Below, in pieces: positions 51,307-64,000 of a DNA stretch of 64,000 nucleotides. This DNA comes from Motacilla alba alba (Eukaryota > Chordata > Aves > Passeriformes > Motacillidae). Made by a program: the position numbers and the translations under genes. Location: the NCBI RefSeq assembly GCF_015832195.1, contig NC_052019.1, positions 47,061,016 to 47,125,015 of the forward strand. Reading direction: 5' to 3'. A model generated the notes under the pieces. That model was not told where the DNA came from. It saw only the letters and a list, made by a program, of their open reading frames with translations, and did not search any database. Numbering within the stretch: the first letter of the stretch is position 1; every line of letters starts with the position of its first letter.

Positions 51307-54300
51307 AGTGCAGCATTCTGGAAACCTGTGAAACTTGCTCCAATGAAGCTATAAAAAACAACTGCCAGCAGTGCTTGCCAGGTTTCCTCATGTTCTTACC
51401 CATTTTCTTTCTCAACAGGCACTTGAGGCTCTTCAGAGCTTCCATTTGCCCCGACCCTGGTTCCTGTGCACGGTCCTGCGCGGTGGGGACTGGGTCGCCC
51501 CTGTGGGCCCGTCTCACTGCAGATCCATTGCTCAGCTGCTGTGCCTTCCCTGAGCCATGACTGAAACGTGCAGCACAGACCATCTGGCTCCTCAGTCTTC
51601 TGCCTTCTTGGCTTGCCCTTCCCTGAACCGTCTCTCTTACCCTCCTATGGACACTGTCCCTTTGTTATTACCTGCAATAGCCACAAGCCCTGTGGGTTTT
51701 ATGCTGCTGGCCAGGCTTCAAGTTCCAGCGCTTCCCTTGCTTCTCACCCTCTGCACACTAATCAGGGTTTCCCTAGTGGGGTCTGGGATGTAGATGCCTG
51801 TTTAACTTCTGTCCTCAGCATTTCAAATCCATTAGTCAGGGCCTGGACTGTGGCCATCAGAATACGAGTACTGTAAGGTAAACAGTAACTCCCATATTTT
51901 CTTCACCCCCTGCATCTGGAAGACAAATAATGAGTCCCACAGTGTATTGTTTATTCTCATCCCATATTAATTTTAGTTATAATGGTCAGCTAATAGCCCT
52001 TTCCTGGACATTAGGTGGAGCATGGCAAGGTACCACAAAGCATGGAGATGGGTGCCCTGAGATGGGAGGATGGCCAACTCATGCCCTCACATACTTCACC
52101 ATATTCTGAACTTTACTTCCAACTAGCAATCCTGGTCATTGTCACTCTAACGAGTTACCTATGACAGTTTGTATTACCTGCAAAACAAATGCTTGATCCA
52201 GACCAACCTGTGGTCAGAGCAAGCTTCTCTGAGTTAAACCCCATGAAATCCCCAGGCGACCATGCCTCTACCTGCATTGCTATAAATAACATCTAGCCCA
52301 ACTGTTAAACTCATCTGCAAGCACCATGCCTTCAGCTCATTACTGTTAATTCGTTCAGGCTCCCCTCTTCTTCATTTTAGGTAATGTCAGGTTGCTTCTC
52401 CCTTGGGTGAGATAATACTGTGCTTACTAATTCCCAGCTCATGGGAAGGACAGAAGACAATGGGAGCTTGTAGAAGACAGAGGCAGTCAGAGAAAACTCA
52501 AGACAATCTGGAGTTCCCCAGTCTGTCTTAGGCTTGAGACTATTGGGGTCTAATGGTTTGCTTAAATTTTCTTTTGGCAGCAGATTTTTCCTTAAATGTC
52601 CTTCATTTCTCTGATCATTGACCAAATCACTTCATTTCTATATGTGCAAGTTGCAATGCTTTTCTTAATTTTAACTTGTCTCCTTGCTTACCAACTGTTA
52701 TTGAAGATCAGCTTCTAAAATGTGCTTACATTTATATTTCCTAACTTGCATAAAATATACTATAGTTTAACAAGCTACGTTAAAATACAGACTTGTCAAA
52801 TTACACAAATCCTAATAAATATCCAAACCAAAGCTTTAGGGTCTCTTGTACTCACATATGTTCACCTAACAGACCCACCCCCCGTCTTTATCATAATAAT
52901 AAATCCTGGTCCTCTGCACATGCCAGTGAGACTTATGTGCATGCAAATTGATTTGTTTTCATCAATGCAATACCTAATCAAAGTCTGGTATACATTAATG
53001 GTGGTCTTCATCATAAAAAAAACCCAAAAACAAAACAGTGAACATGTGAAAATGGAAACAGATGTTTTCCTAACTACCATAATCAAGAAGACCAATTTAC
53101 AGAGTAGAAAGAGTTATTTGCATGGTCAACAATGATGTAACAGATCATGTATCTTCTGCTACATGTTATAACAAATACACAATTTTTTTGCCTTAGGATA
53201 AAGGATAATGCTCTTACCTAAATAGACTGGGGATAGACCAGTGCAGGAATTGTACAAAAGCATAATTTTTTCAAGTTTTATGCTTACATTGTTTTCACTA
53301 CTGCAATCTTCATCATTTACTGGTAAAGAAAAAAAAAGAAAAAATGTTATAAAGGATGAAATGGTATTTTTGACACAATCTATTGCTATTAAAAAGGGTA
53401 TAAATCACAAAAGCACTGGATATTGATTTGTGCCCATAGTACATGCAAAAAAAATGGCTTTGAATGTAATGGAAATCAATCCTTTCTTGGAATAATATTT
53501 TTATAGACTATGTGTTCATTTGAATCTTGCTTTGATACTTGAGGGTATCAAATGTTTATGGAAAATCAAAGAAACAAGAATTAAACGGAGCAAAGAAGTG
53601 TAACTGTATCTAGTATTTCAACAGGAGGCAAGATAGATTTATGCCTCAAGACTCCATGCTCTAAACTACTGTCACATCTCACTCACTAGATAAAACATGC
53701 AATCTCTCCCTGTTCCCAAAGAAGTTGGAACATAAGACCACAGACAAAAGCAGTTTTACTAGGAGAGGTCTGCACAGAGAAAGATTGTTCCAAAGAGAGG
53801 TTTGAATGACACAAAGAGAGATCCTTGGTGCTTGACAGATGGAGAGTGGGACGGCATCATAAAGATGTTAAGCTATGACAGAGAGAAAATCATAAAATCA
53901 GAAAGAAGTTACTGGTGGTCAGCAGGGAAGAGCAAGTAAATGCTCTCTGGGGATGTGCACCCCAAGCCCCTAGAAGTTAACAGGAGATTAAGTTCATCTT
54001 TGTGTGACTGGAATATAGACTGAAGCCAAATAATTTTGCCCTTAGCTTCAGTACTTTCAGGACTTCCACTTACTTCAATGCATCATCAGCATAAGAATAC
54101 ATTTAGCCTTGGTGCTAAACTGCAGTCCCCACGAGGAAATGTCATCCAGAATCAAACTTGATACTGAGCTACACTGATTTATGACATGTGTAGATCCAAA
54201 ATTTTCAGACAGAAACCTTCAGCTGAGAAATAATAGAGGAAAGTGTAATTCCTGTAAAGCATCTAAATCAAGCACTTACACGAGGAAGCTGGGGTTCTGA

Positions 54301-55630
54301 CAGCACTGGGGGGAGGCTAAGTCCTTAATTCAGGTGGTCTGAATCATCACCTGGCAGGTCCCCTCCACTCTGCAGGAAGCACCAGCGCTGAGGCTTGGCA
54401 GCCCCTCTGCCATGTCCTCGGAATGCCCTTTGTCCAGATAAAGAGGTAGCAGAGCATTGCACAGATCCTCAGGTTTTACTGAATGCTTTGCTTTTCCTCT
54501 GAAGATTACTTTCTCACTCTCTCACAATAAATTTTGAACTTCTAATGAAGAAAACTACATAAGTTAATATGAACAGAACTGCAGTCACCTCTCAGTTACA
54601 CAGTTGGAGTGTTACATAGTTTGTGCACAGAGCACAGAACAGCTCTGGCACAAGCATTTCACTGGATTTGCCTCCCTAAGGAGCAGATTCACTCTCTCTC
54701 TCTACTCCCCACAAACGGATGTAGTAATGAAATAAGCTATCCCAGGCCAGAAAATGCAGATGTGCTGCTCTGCGTGCTATTGACACCCAACGCCGCGTCC
54801 AGCGAGTATGGAGCCAGAAACGTCCACCACACCCAAACCGGCCCTGAGGAATCAGACACGTATGCCCTTCCTCCACCAGATTAAAAAACCTAAGAATTAG
54901 AGGTTTTATTAACTGCTTTCTCCATTTTTTCCCTTCTTGTCTGTCAGCCCATTTATCTGAATGAAGGCCCCTCTGAACACTGTTTCTAACAAAAAACGTC
55001 TTCTCAGAGATACTTTACATTTTTTCCAAGAATCACACTTAGGCTACTGCGTGGTCCACCTTCTGTTTTGCACACTGCTCATCTTGGAATACAGCAAAAA
55101 GCAATAATGATTGTGGGGAAAGGAATGCCAGAAGAATGATAGGAGAAAAAGTCATTTTCAAAAAGTAAAATAAACAATTTCTCAACGTACAAGTCCTGCC
55201 ACTCCTCTTTGCTCCCTCTCCCTCCCTACCTGCTTCTATCTCATGCACAAACACTGTACTTTGGATAAGTTACAAAGTTTTGCACAGAATGAAGAGCAGT
55301 TATTCTTACTGACAGTACTATATGAAGCCAGTAACTAGGAGTAACTGGGGCCAGGTCCTTTGGGAAAAAGGTCAGCAGAATTCCAAGGTATTTTTTCTGT
55401 CAGCACTAAGCAATCCACAGGGAGTCAAAATTTATCATTATACCGGGCTCATGCTTGAGCCTATCAACTTTTTCTTCCAGGAACTTTGGTCCATATATAA
55501 ATATAGACTAAATATATTCTTACATGCTGAAATGCTTGGCTTTTGTTTTTGCCACAGGCATTCAAATATAGTTATAAAACAATGAACACTAGGAAGGATA
55601 TATGGACAAATCAGAAAGAGTGCTTAAGGC

Positions 55631-55670
55631 TCTATGGTCTAAGGAAAAAATCTATGGTCTAAGGAAAAAA
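55631..55670 (+). repeat. exact 20-bp tandem duplication
   Basis: TCTATGGTCTAAGGAAAAAA occurs twice in a row with no mismatch, so the duplication is recent or copy number may vary. Confidence 0.9.
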
Positions 55671-56036
55671 AGTTTTTCTTTAACCATGTGTAACAGATTA
55701 TAAACCTGATTTTACTGAGAAATTGTATTTATTTATTTGACATTTGCATGCAGTGTTATAAAATTAATCTAAATTTCTTTATAAAATAAATATAATTTTT
55801 CAATCATATGATTCTGTGAAAATAGATTTTTTGGAGACACATGGAAAAAAAATCAAAACTCTGTGTATAACTGCACGTGGTCAAAAACCTCCAAAATGCA
55901 TATGAGGCTTCATTGCTAATAAAATAATGCGACAATTATTATGATGCCTGTGCTTCACTTCCCTCAGAAGAGCAGAAGAAAAGCAAACCAGAACTTTTGC
56001 AGACACACCCAGAAAACTAAACTACCTCAATAACCC

Positions 56037-56596
56037 TGCGCTGGGTTAATTTTCTTCACAGTGGCTGGTATGGGGCTGTGTTTTGGATTTGTGCTGAACA
56101 CAGAGTTGATAACATAAAGATGTTTTTGTCATTGCTGAGCAGACAAAAGAGCCAAGGCCTTTTTGTACAGCCACGCTGGCAAAAGGACTGGGGGTGCGTG
56201 GGACTGGGAGGAGACACAGCCAGCACAGGTGACCCAAACCAACCAAAGGGATATTCCAGACCAAATGACATCACGCTCAGTGTGTAATGTGGGAGGAAGA
56301 AATAGAAAGGGAGGGGCATTTGGAATGATGAGGTTTGTCTTCCCAAGGAATTGCTGCACGAGATGGGGCCCTGCTCTCCTGGAGATGGCTGAACACCTGC
56401 CTGCCCGTGGGAAGTACTGAATTCATTCCTTGTTTTGCTTTGCTTGTGCGGGCGCCTTTTGCTTTCCCCATTAAACTGTCTATCTCAACCCAAGAGGTTT
56501 TGACCTTTTACCCTTCCAATTCTCTCCCCGGTCCCACTGGTGGGGAGTGAGCAAGAGGCTGTGTGGGGTTTGGCTGTTGGCTGGGGTTAAACCACA
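56037..56596 (+). mobile_element. solo LTR of an avian endogenous retrovirus
   Basis: A 560-base block, starting TG at CTGCGCTGGGTTAATTTTC and ending in CA at GGGGTTAAACCACA. It resembles an LTR that I recall as abundant in neoavian genomes, of the type catalogued from zebra finch. Recognised landmarks are TATGGGGCTGTGTTTTGGAT, CAAAGGGATATTCCAGACCA, TGTCTTCCCAAG, GGAGATGGCTGAACACCTGC and the polyadenylation region CCCATTAAACTGTCT. The TATA region is degraded (GTGTGTAATGTGG). No internal retroviral genes flank it, so it is a solo LTR or fragment. A target-site duplication is not obvious. Open frames inside it are not genes. The subfamily is uncertain. Confidence 0.8.
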
Positions 56597-56612
56597 TTTT
56601 TAATGTTCTCAC

Positions 56613-56924
56613 AAGTGGGGACAGGCAGCGACATCTTCAGTCTTATGACCACTGACAGAATCTGAGGGAATGGCATGAAGCTGAGTCCCAGGAGGTTTAG
56701 GCTGGACACCAGGAAAAAGTTCTTCATCCAGAGGGTGGTTGGGCCCTGGAACAGGCTCCCCAGGGAAGAGGTCACAGCACCAAGCCTGTCTGAGTTCAAG
56801 AAGTGTTTGGACAATGCTCTCAGGCACAGGGTGTGATTCTTGAGGTGTCCTGTGCAGGGCCAGGAGTTGGACTTGATGATCGTGATGGGTCCCTTCCAAC
56901 TCAGCTTATTCTGTGATTCTATGA
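56613..56924 (+). mobile_element. CR1 LINE, 5'-truncated 3' end (sense on +)
   Basis: About 310 bases of CR1 3' sequence: GGAATGGCATGAAGCTGAGTC, GAGGTTTAGGCTGGACACCAGG, AGAGGGTGGTTGGGCCCTGG, CAGGCTCCCCAGGGAAGAGG, GGTGTCCTGTGCAGGGCCAG, GGGTCCCTTCCAACTC, ending in the diagnostic ATTCTGTGATTCTATGA. It belongs to a different CR1 subfamily from the copy at 45872. It lies 16 bases after the LTR end. The antisense frames at 56587-56952 are shadows of the element. Confidence 0.93.
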
Positions 56925-59900
56925 CAGAGTAGCTGCAAACATGGAAACTCAAGGACAGCTAATACATCCTCTTCCATTTTAAAACCAAATCAAGAGCCAC
57001 AAACTTTCTCAGGTCCTCAAGCACGTGCTCTAAGCCACGGGCCAGTCATATACTTTTAGTTCGGCATCAGTCCAGCAAAGCACTTACACATGCACTTAAC
57101 TTTGAGCACATGAGCAGTCCCATGGATTTCAGTGGGACTTCTCACAAGTTTGATGTTAAGTGAGGGCAAAAGTGACTTACCTGGACTAGTGCCATAAACT
57201 GGAAAGCCCGTACTGCTGAGACTGAATATTTTCATGCATGAAGTACCTGTCCTATTTTGTGGGAATGGATGCTTAGAGATAATGCTAATAATCACAAGAA
57301 CCTCTGTTATTTCAGGTACAGGAGGGAATGGAAGATTTTTTTTGGACAGAAAAGAAAACAAACATCCATCCAAACTGGTACAACCACCATCAGGTGTTGC
57401 GTCTGTGTTTCCTAGGACGACGAAAATAATATTATTGTGTTTCCACAGCAACACAAATGTATATGCCATGATGCAAAATACATTCACAGTATGCAAAGGA
57501 AAAAAATGTCTTATATATATAGTAGCATAACAGATGAAAGATCCCTATCCAACTCAAGGACAGTTTTTCCTACCAGCAACCCACATAAAATAAAATCTAT
57601 CTAGCATTTACATTTTTCTGTTTCTATGCTAGGCACTGATCTACTGTGCATCTGTGAAGCAACCCACTTTTTTTTTGGGTTTTGAGCCCAATAGGTGCTT
57701 TACTTTGCATACTTAATGAAGGACATCAGCCAGGAACTGTTTTCTTCCTCTGTTTCCAAATGTAGATTGGAAATGCTTTTCTGACCCATTCATTATTTTT
57801 AATTTGGCAAGTCTGGAACTCTGTAGAACGGACAAATAAATAGCACCATGGGCAAAAAATGAAGCTTGAAACTGTAGGCACAGTGATGATTGACTGGGTC
57901 TTGGCTGTCAGACTCAGCCCTAGAGGATTCAGCAGTGCTCAGGTACAGACCAGCACTGTGATTCACACACAAGCAGCCAGCAGGGTGCAAGGGGTGCAGC
58001 ACACACCAGGTTTTCCAAGAAGCAACCCCATGGTGTGAAATAGAATCAGTCCTGGGCTGGATTTTTTGGTTTCATTAGAACAGCCTTACAGGGAAGATTT
58101 ATCTGCACAAAGGCTACACCATGCATATACAATAACTCCTAAACACACCACATACACAAAGGTTGCTGCTCACATCCCATGTACCACATTTTTCTTCAGG
58201 ATGACACTGGCAGACGTAGAAAATTTTTGTCCATCACCTGTGAAAAACCACAACCAAAACTGTCACTCAATCCTTAGCAGAGGTGCCAGTAACTGAAAGG
58301 TATGGAGATGAAAGAAGTGATTTTCCCTACAAGACCATTTTTCCGATGGTGCGTACTGGCTCACTGTTACTCTAAAATCTGTGAAGAAAAGGAGAAATTG
58401 TTTTCGTTACTAACAGACTACCCCCAGTTGAACCTGTGTACCTACAGGATCTTATCAACTGCAAATGGGATATAACTGAACCAAATTTATTTCTGCTTTC
58501 AAAAAGTCATAGCCAGCATCTTCTAGGAGTCAGTTCCTCATAGCTCTGTTCTTGATTTTACCATGAAATGTCAGCCTCAGGTTACAGCAAAACTGAAACA
58601 GAACTGTGGGACAACGTAGGAAAGGTTGGCTGGCTGTACTATTTGTGAAATATAATTATTTCATTTTTGATGAGAAAAGAGTGATCAGGGTCACAGATAC
58701 AAGTATTTACAAGTGCAAACTATTATCCTAAGAACTCTAGGATTTAGCTAGGGAAAAATACATTTACTGGAATGAACACTGACAAGTAAAATATTTAATC
58801 CCTAAAGTTTTATTTCCCCCTAACATAAAATAATATTACTTTGAATGGTCCATAAATAACGTTAATGGAGAGATTTTGAATGGTAAATCTCTAATGATAT
58901 ACGAGAGAGGACTTAAATAGGTTTAACTGGGCTCTTTCTCAAACTTGGCAACTGCATTACGAATGGTTTTAGGGTTTTTTAAGCAGCATTATAATCTGTT
59001 ATCTTTTTGGATCAAGTCCTAAAAAAAGCTTTTTGTTCCAAATTTGCAAACACCACCAGTGCAGAAGCAACTAGAGGAAAAGCATTTTTTAGTGCCCCTA
59101 CCATGTTCAGAGAAAACACCACTTTAGTTCTCTGTGGTGTGATGGGAGCTGTTTACAGATGCCAATGAGTGGTTGTGCAAAGCCTCAACTGGACTTCAAC
59201 ACATGGAGTATGTAAAGGGAAGTTTTGTAGCAAACTTCTGCCAACAGAGCTTCTACCTGAGTCCACATCTAGAGCCCAAATGGGTTAAATGCTTCTTTTT
59301 AAAAATTAGTGTTCCAATACAGCGTTACTCAAAAATAGTCTGAGATAGTCAAGGGTTATTGATCATATTCTTGTAAGTTAAAGAAGAGAAACAGAAAGAT
59401 GGAGAAGAGTTTGTCCAAATTAGCATAAGAATGCTTTCCTTCCCACCCTCTGCTGAGGCCCTTCTAGTCCTCAACTCTACGCCTCAAGCAAAACTAGTAA
59501 CACTGGGACATAAACCATAGGTCAGAATTTAAGGTCATGTGAATTGACAATATTCCCCCCACACTATAATTTTAAGCAAAATAAAAATTCCATCAATAGT
59601 GAGTCATCAACAGAGGTTCAGTCTAAGATCAGAAACAGGACTAAAACTGTGGCTGGAGTAGGAAACAGCCCAAAGCACTGTCTTAGAAAGCGTGCAATGA
59701 ATTTGAGTGGAAAAGCCTTCAGCCGCACGCATTTGCAGCAAAATTGTGCATTAATCTATAACCTTCTCTGGTTCACATGCTGAACAATTTTGAATGCAAT
59801 AAAATAAGAGTTAAATTTACTGAACTGATGATATATGTATGCCACAGCTTACCCCTCTGAGAATATAAAACTGTATCTTATATGATTTAGAGAAACAATT

Positions 59901-62217
59901 CCGAAAAAGCATGTTGCATATAAATAACAAATCGAAATCCCTCTAACTAGCAAGCTTTTAAGCATATAGAAGAAGAGAATTGTTCAAGAGTATAACTATA
60001 GAGGAAAGTTCAGTTTCAATTTTTGGTTTGATATTTATTTTGATTTTGGTTATGTGTCACAAAAAATATGAAATGTTTTAAAATTTGTATTTAGCATGTA
60101 TTACCTTGGTTAAAATGCCATACAGAGAATTTTACTAAGCCAACATTAGGATACTTTAATTGCAGCATTAGAAAGAAACACTATTTAAAAACACAATAAG
60201 ATTTCTACTCTGCTGTAAAATTTCTGAGCTACCTAGATGTTATGCTTTACAAATATTTCTACACTGCAAATACAAATTAAGAAAAAAATATCCACAATCA
60301 GAAATTCCACCTCTCCCCCTTTTTATAACATACACTTACAGAGTAACTTTCTTTATCTTTATCAGCTTTTGTATCTAAATATTTTTTCCAAAAGACTTCC
60401 ACAGTATGACTATCTAAATTGTGCATTAATCTCCTACAGATCACATTTTCAGTGAGATATTGATAAAAAAGCATTTTTGACTAAATAAAATTATAGTCAA
60501 CTGAAGTCCATGGTTTTAGTGCTAATAAAAATGAGTATTATGTTAAGCAAAACTTATGCCTTTCAAAATTCAAGGAAAGAGGTGTACATTCAGATTTTAA
60601 ATTGCACATTTACACAATCAGAATTTCTATACAAATCAGATTCCTGGTCAAGGTATTCTAAAATAATAACAACAACAATAATAGTCAGCTCAACTGAGAT
60701 CAACTTGTACTTTTACTTTCTCTGCCTCTATCAATAGCATTTATTCCTTTTTTATTTCTGTGTAATTAATCATTGACATAAACTAAACTCTGTCATCAAT
60801 GAAATCAGCTCTAGCAAAGTCAAAATATTATTCTGTGGAGTTTTTTCTCCAGTTTTCTTGTACAAAAATTAGGCATTCCTCCACTGAATAGACTTACCTG
60901 GGTACATATTCAGCAGGAAAAAAGAATTCAAAGCCAGTGGCTGAACAGACTTTTTGCAAACGGGCGATATTGCTGTTTATTTTTTTCACATCATGAAATG
61001 AAATTTTCAAGGCTTTTTTTTTCTCTAATGGCCGTTGTAGAATAGAATACCTTCAGCATATTTTTTTTCCTTATATTTAAGTGCAGTATGGGGGAAAAAC
61101 AATACTGAGGCTGAATTACATCTGTTAGTGATCATATAATTTCATATCCATATATAATCTTCGCTACACAAGATTTCATCGGTGGCTGTGCTTCATATAA
61201 GGACAGCAATTACTAAGAGAGTTTTAACACTCCTCCTAAAATCCAAACCCCTTTCAAATGACAAATTAGATATATTGGAAATATAATATATTAAATCTTT
61301 TTATCTATAAATCTTTTCATCAAAAAGAAAGAACTTTTTACATAAGTTTTCTTATAACTTCTCGATCTACTTTTCCTTTTGTATTTCCTGTGCTTTCACC
61401 CAAATTCTCCCATTGGTCTTGCAGAATGTAATGATTGCTTTGTTTTCAGATAAGGAAGAGAATTCTGTATTTTTAGCAAATTTAAGTGTCTAAATCAAAA
61501 ATACAGGTATGTGTCCAATCACTCAAGGAAGAAAGATATCTTCAAAGCCGCTCAAGTCAAAGGGAGGGAGTCATGTATGGTAACCCTGAACGGAATATTT
61601 TGAGAAGGAATTAAAGAGAATGAGGCTGTGCATCTTTTAGACAGGGTATGAAGAATGCAGACAGGAAAAGACAGCAGGCAGCACACTATATTGAATGAAA
61701 GACTCATACAGTTATGGAAAAAAAGGTCACCTGCCACATTTCTCCTGCAACTGAGGAAATTATGCATTCTATATTTAAGATCATCAGTTTTGCTCCAAAG
61801 GTCAAGCTATTAAACAAATATTCCCTCCTACTTTGAAGAACTTTTATTTTTTACTAACTCAAATGAAATAAATTTGCTAAAAATAATGTATTCCAATTAT
61901 ATATGCTAATCTTCTGATATTTTCATCTTCTTTGGTGGAAAATATAGATACTTTGCTCAGCTATTCAAGGTAGTGACCTTAAAGCTAAGTACAACACACT
62001 TAATTTTGACACTGTTTCAATTAAAATACTTCAGCAGAAAGAAACTATGAAAAAATAGCTATACCCAAACGCTACCATTTAAGACTTTTTGAACCACACA
62101 AAGTTATTACCCCACAAGTCCCCTGAATTGTTTGCAAGACTCCCTGCAATAGTAATTGGTATGATCTAAGCAGTTCCAAGCCATTTAGTAGAACAATTAA
62201 TGTCTTGGATTTAACGC
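56925..62217. other. intergenic, no gene recognised
   Basis: AT-rich, apparently unique sequence with homopolymer runs and no recognisable exon. An antisense 146-codon frame at 57056-57496 has no domain that I recognise and overlaps a sense frame at 57234-57530. I regard both as chance. Confidence 0.75.
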
Positions 62218-62342
62218 TGAGAAAAAAACCAAAAAAACAAAAAAAAACCAAAACAAAACACCAAAACCAAACCAAAACAAAAAAAACCACAAACACAAAA
62301 CAAAACCCAAAAAACCCTAAACAAATAAAAACAAACAAACCC
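62218..62342 (+). repeat. A-rich (CAAAA)n-type low-complexity tract
   Basis: About 125 bases made nearly entirely of A and C in AAAAC, AAACC and AACAAA units with almost no G. Frames across it (Lys/Asn/Thr/Pro-rich on +, Phe/Val/Trp-rich on -) are artefacts. Confidence 0.85.
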
Positions 62343-64000
62343 ATGGTTTCATGTGTAATTTTTGATCAAATTTGTAAGACATTGCCATAATCCTGATGTT
62401 AATACTTCTCTATACTGAAAGTCCCAATGAAGTAATTTTTCACGGAATAAAGAAAATTGTTCTGCCAGAGGAAAAATATCAGAATATAGCTTTTTTCTCC
62501 CAGTTCAAAGTCACCGTTCAGTGTTTGCTGAAGGTTTGATTTTGCAACACCTTGAGCCTGATTCAGTTGGTGCCAAATTCCATGGAACTGTACCTCTTCC
62601 TTCAGTGAACTATTGGATCATATCCCATCACAAGACAAACTATTCCCTATGATTAACACTTGGGAAACACAGCACTCTCAGTGCCACAAAACATTTGTAG
62701 AAAGGATTAAAATGCTTTCAAGATGTGAGAAGTAAAATTAAAAATTAAGCTTCAAACAGGACAAGGTTACTTTTAATCAAATACATCATGCAGATAAAAC
62801 CTTATTTTTCTGTTTTTCTGTTTTGTTTAATCAGAAATACTGATCTGGTATTCCAGAAGATTAAAGTTTCCTTACATCTAACTATGGCAATAAATCATCT
62901 GTATTTTTTACACATTTAAAAGTGTTGAGTTCCCTGTGCCTCGGTCACACAAGTTCAGAATTTTCCTACATTTAAATTAAGATCTTTGTCATTTCCAGAT
63001 TCTTCAGGAATCTTCTCTCATAGGTCAGATTAAGATGTTTCTAGTGTGCCAGAATCATCATCTCTTTCTGTTTGTTTGTTTAAATGAGGATTCCTGTAGG
63101 AATTCTGTGAAATGTCAGCATAAAAATACCTTTTTTTCTGTCCTTTGACCGGAGTAGGGGAGCTTAAAAATTCCTAAATTCAACCGCAGCTAGCACTTCT
63201 TGTCCTGCAGGGATTCCTGCAGTTCCTGTATTCCTGCTTTCACTTCATTTTTAAGCTGTTACAGATATCTTTTTATGAACTGATATATCTTCACAACTAC
63301 TTTACAGGCATTTTGTGCTTCAGATTATTTTGCACACTGAGTCTTCATCTTTCACTCAAGCAAAGAAGTTTATCACATCTCCTTGCATATCTCTTTGTTC
63401 AGTTTCCCAAATAAATTTTTGAGCTATTTAACTGGAATAAAGCCCTAACATCACACCTCACAATGACCAGAGTGTGACCTAACTCACACCATATAGATCA
63501 TTGATAGTGATACCAAAAAAACACAATATAAATTCAATGAAATAAAAATTGACTCTCTTCATATACTTAGATGTAGTAACTCTGTTCTCCTAAGGCTTGC
63601 CTGTTAGCTGATGCTTCAAATCATACTTTTGCTGCTGCCTTGTCTTTCAAGAAATCCTCCTTTACTTGCTTTCCCCTCCTCTATTGTTATTCCTCTGCCA
63701 GCCCATGAAGCACACTATAATTAAGGGTATCTTCTGGGTGAGCTGACGAAGCAGAGCCTGGAGCCCACTCTGTGTGGGAAAAGCAGGGCTGGTAATCCCA
63801 AACGGAGGGAGCCACATCCAATGGAAGTGGTCTGCTTGACCTGCTGATTTTTGATATTGGTCCCAAATATCAAATATTACAGCCTAAGTGGTGCACTTTA
63901 CTCCAAATAAGAACTTATTCTCCCGGCTCAGATCCGAGGACTTCACATCTGGTTTGCAAGAGTGATGGGAAAGAGAAAAGAAAGAACGGGAAAAATGAAA
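62343..64000. other. intergenic to window end, no gene recognised
   Basis: AT-rich sequence with no recognisable exon, repeat family or RNA gene. The last ~300 bases are slightly more GC-rich but give no identifiable match. Confidence 0.7.

Larger units (their letters stand above)
48095..56036. other. intergenic, no gene recognised
   Basis: Mixed AT-rich sequence with a few more GC-rich islands (about 48650-49160, 50230-50480, 51410-51860 and 54290-54860). Some of these could be unidentified old transposable elements. Local CpG clusters occur at 51451-51520 and 54787-54860. Two small tandem duplications are present (51285-51306 and 55631-55670). Open frames up to 141 codons (50246-50671) overlap one another in different frames and resemble nothing I know. 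Confidence 0.7.

Noticed and set aside
56046..56952. Several 60-121-codon frames on both strands
   Set aside because: All lie within the LTR and CR1 copies; no retroviral or LINE protein motifs were recognised.
57056..57496. 146-codon - strand frame
   Set aside because: No family resemblance, no splice context, and an equally open frame on the other strand.
1..64000. CRISPR arrays, tRNA genes, prokaryotic operons or an undescribed defence-like system
   Set aside because: No regularly spaced repeats, cloverleaf-like sequences or clustered co-directional long ORFs; the window is ordinary avian chromosomal DNA around one gene.

Overview
The window is vertebrate nuclear DNA, almost certainly from a bird and probably from the Neoaves lineage. 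It is AT-rich and intron-dominated. It carries two truncated CR1 LINE 3' ends, the dominant retroposon of birds, and an LTR resembling one recalled as abundant in neoavian genomes. There are no operons, CRISPR arrays, tRNA genes or other prokaryotic features. Nearly every open frame longer than 60 codons is chance, low-complexity or repeat-derived.

The window holds one confidently recognised gene: DKK2 (Dickkopf-2, a secreted Wnt/LRP6 modulator) on the + strand, apparently with a complete coding sequence. It has four coding exons: 775-1032, 35574-35724, 36376-36525 and 37054-37304. Joined, they give 810 nt, or 269 residues plus a stop. The splice phases agree (0, 1, 1) and every intron is GT-AG. 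The protein has a signal peptide, an N-terminal NSIK motif of the LRP6-binding NxI type, a ten-cysteine Dkk_N domain, a linker and a ten-cysteine colipase-like C-terminal domain ending in LHVCQKI.

Layout: 1-774 is the GC-rich promoter and 5' UTR region, with purine and pyrimidine runs and one upstream ORF. 1033-35573 is a 34.5-kb first intron made of unique AT-rich sequence with simple repeats, a diverged 48-bp duplicated segment and a palindromic TALE-homeodomain-type site about 480 bp before exon 2. 35.5-37.3 kb holds the compact exons 2-4. After the stop comes a presumed 3' UTR with candidate polyadenylation signals and a perfect 11-bp hairpin. From about 40 kb to the end no gene is recognised; that part holds a CR1 fragment (about 45.87-46.36 kb), a 182-bp GGAA microsatellite (about 47.9-48.1 kb), a solo LTR followed directly by a second CR1 (about 56.04-56.92 kb), short tandem duplications and low-complexity tracts.

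I found no evidence of an undescribed biological system. The points most worth checking concern DKK2: two strong in-frame acceptors 60 nt apart before exon 2, and an exon 1 that runs 13 codons past the mammalian splice position.
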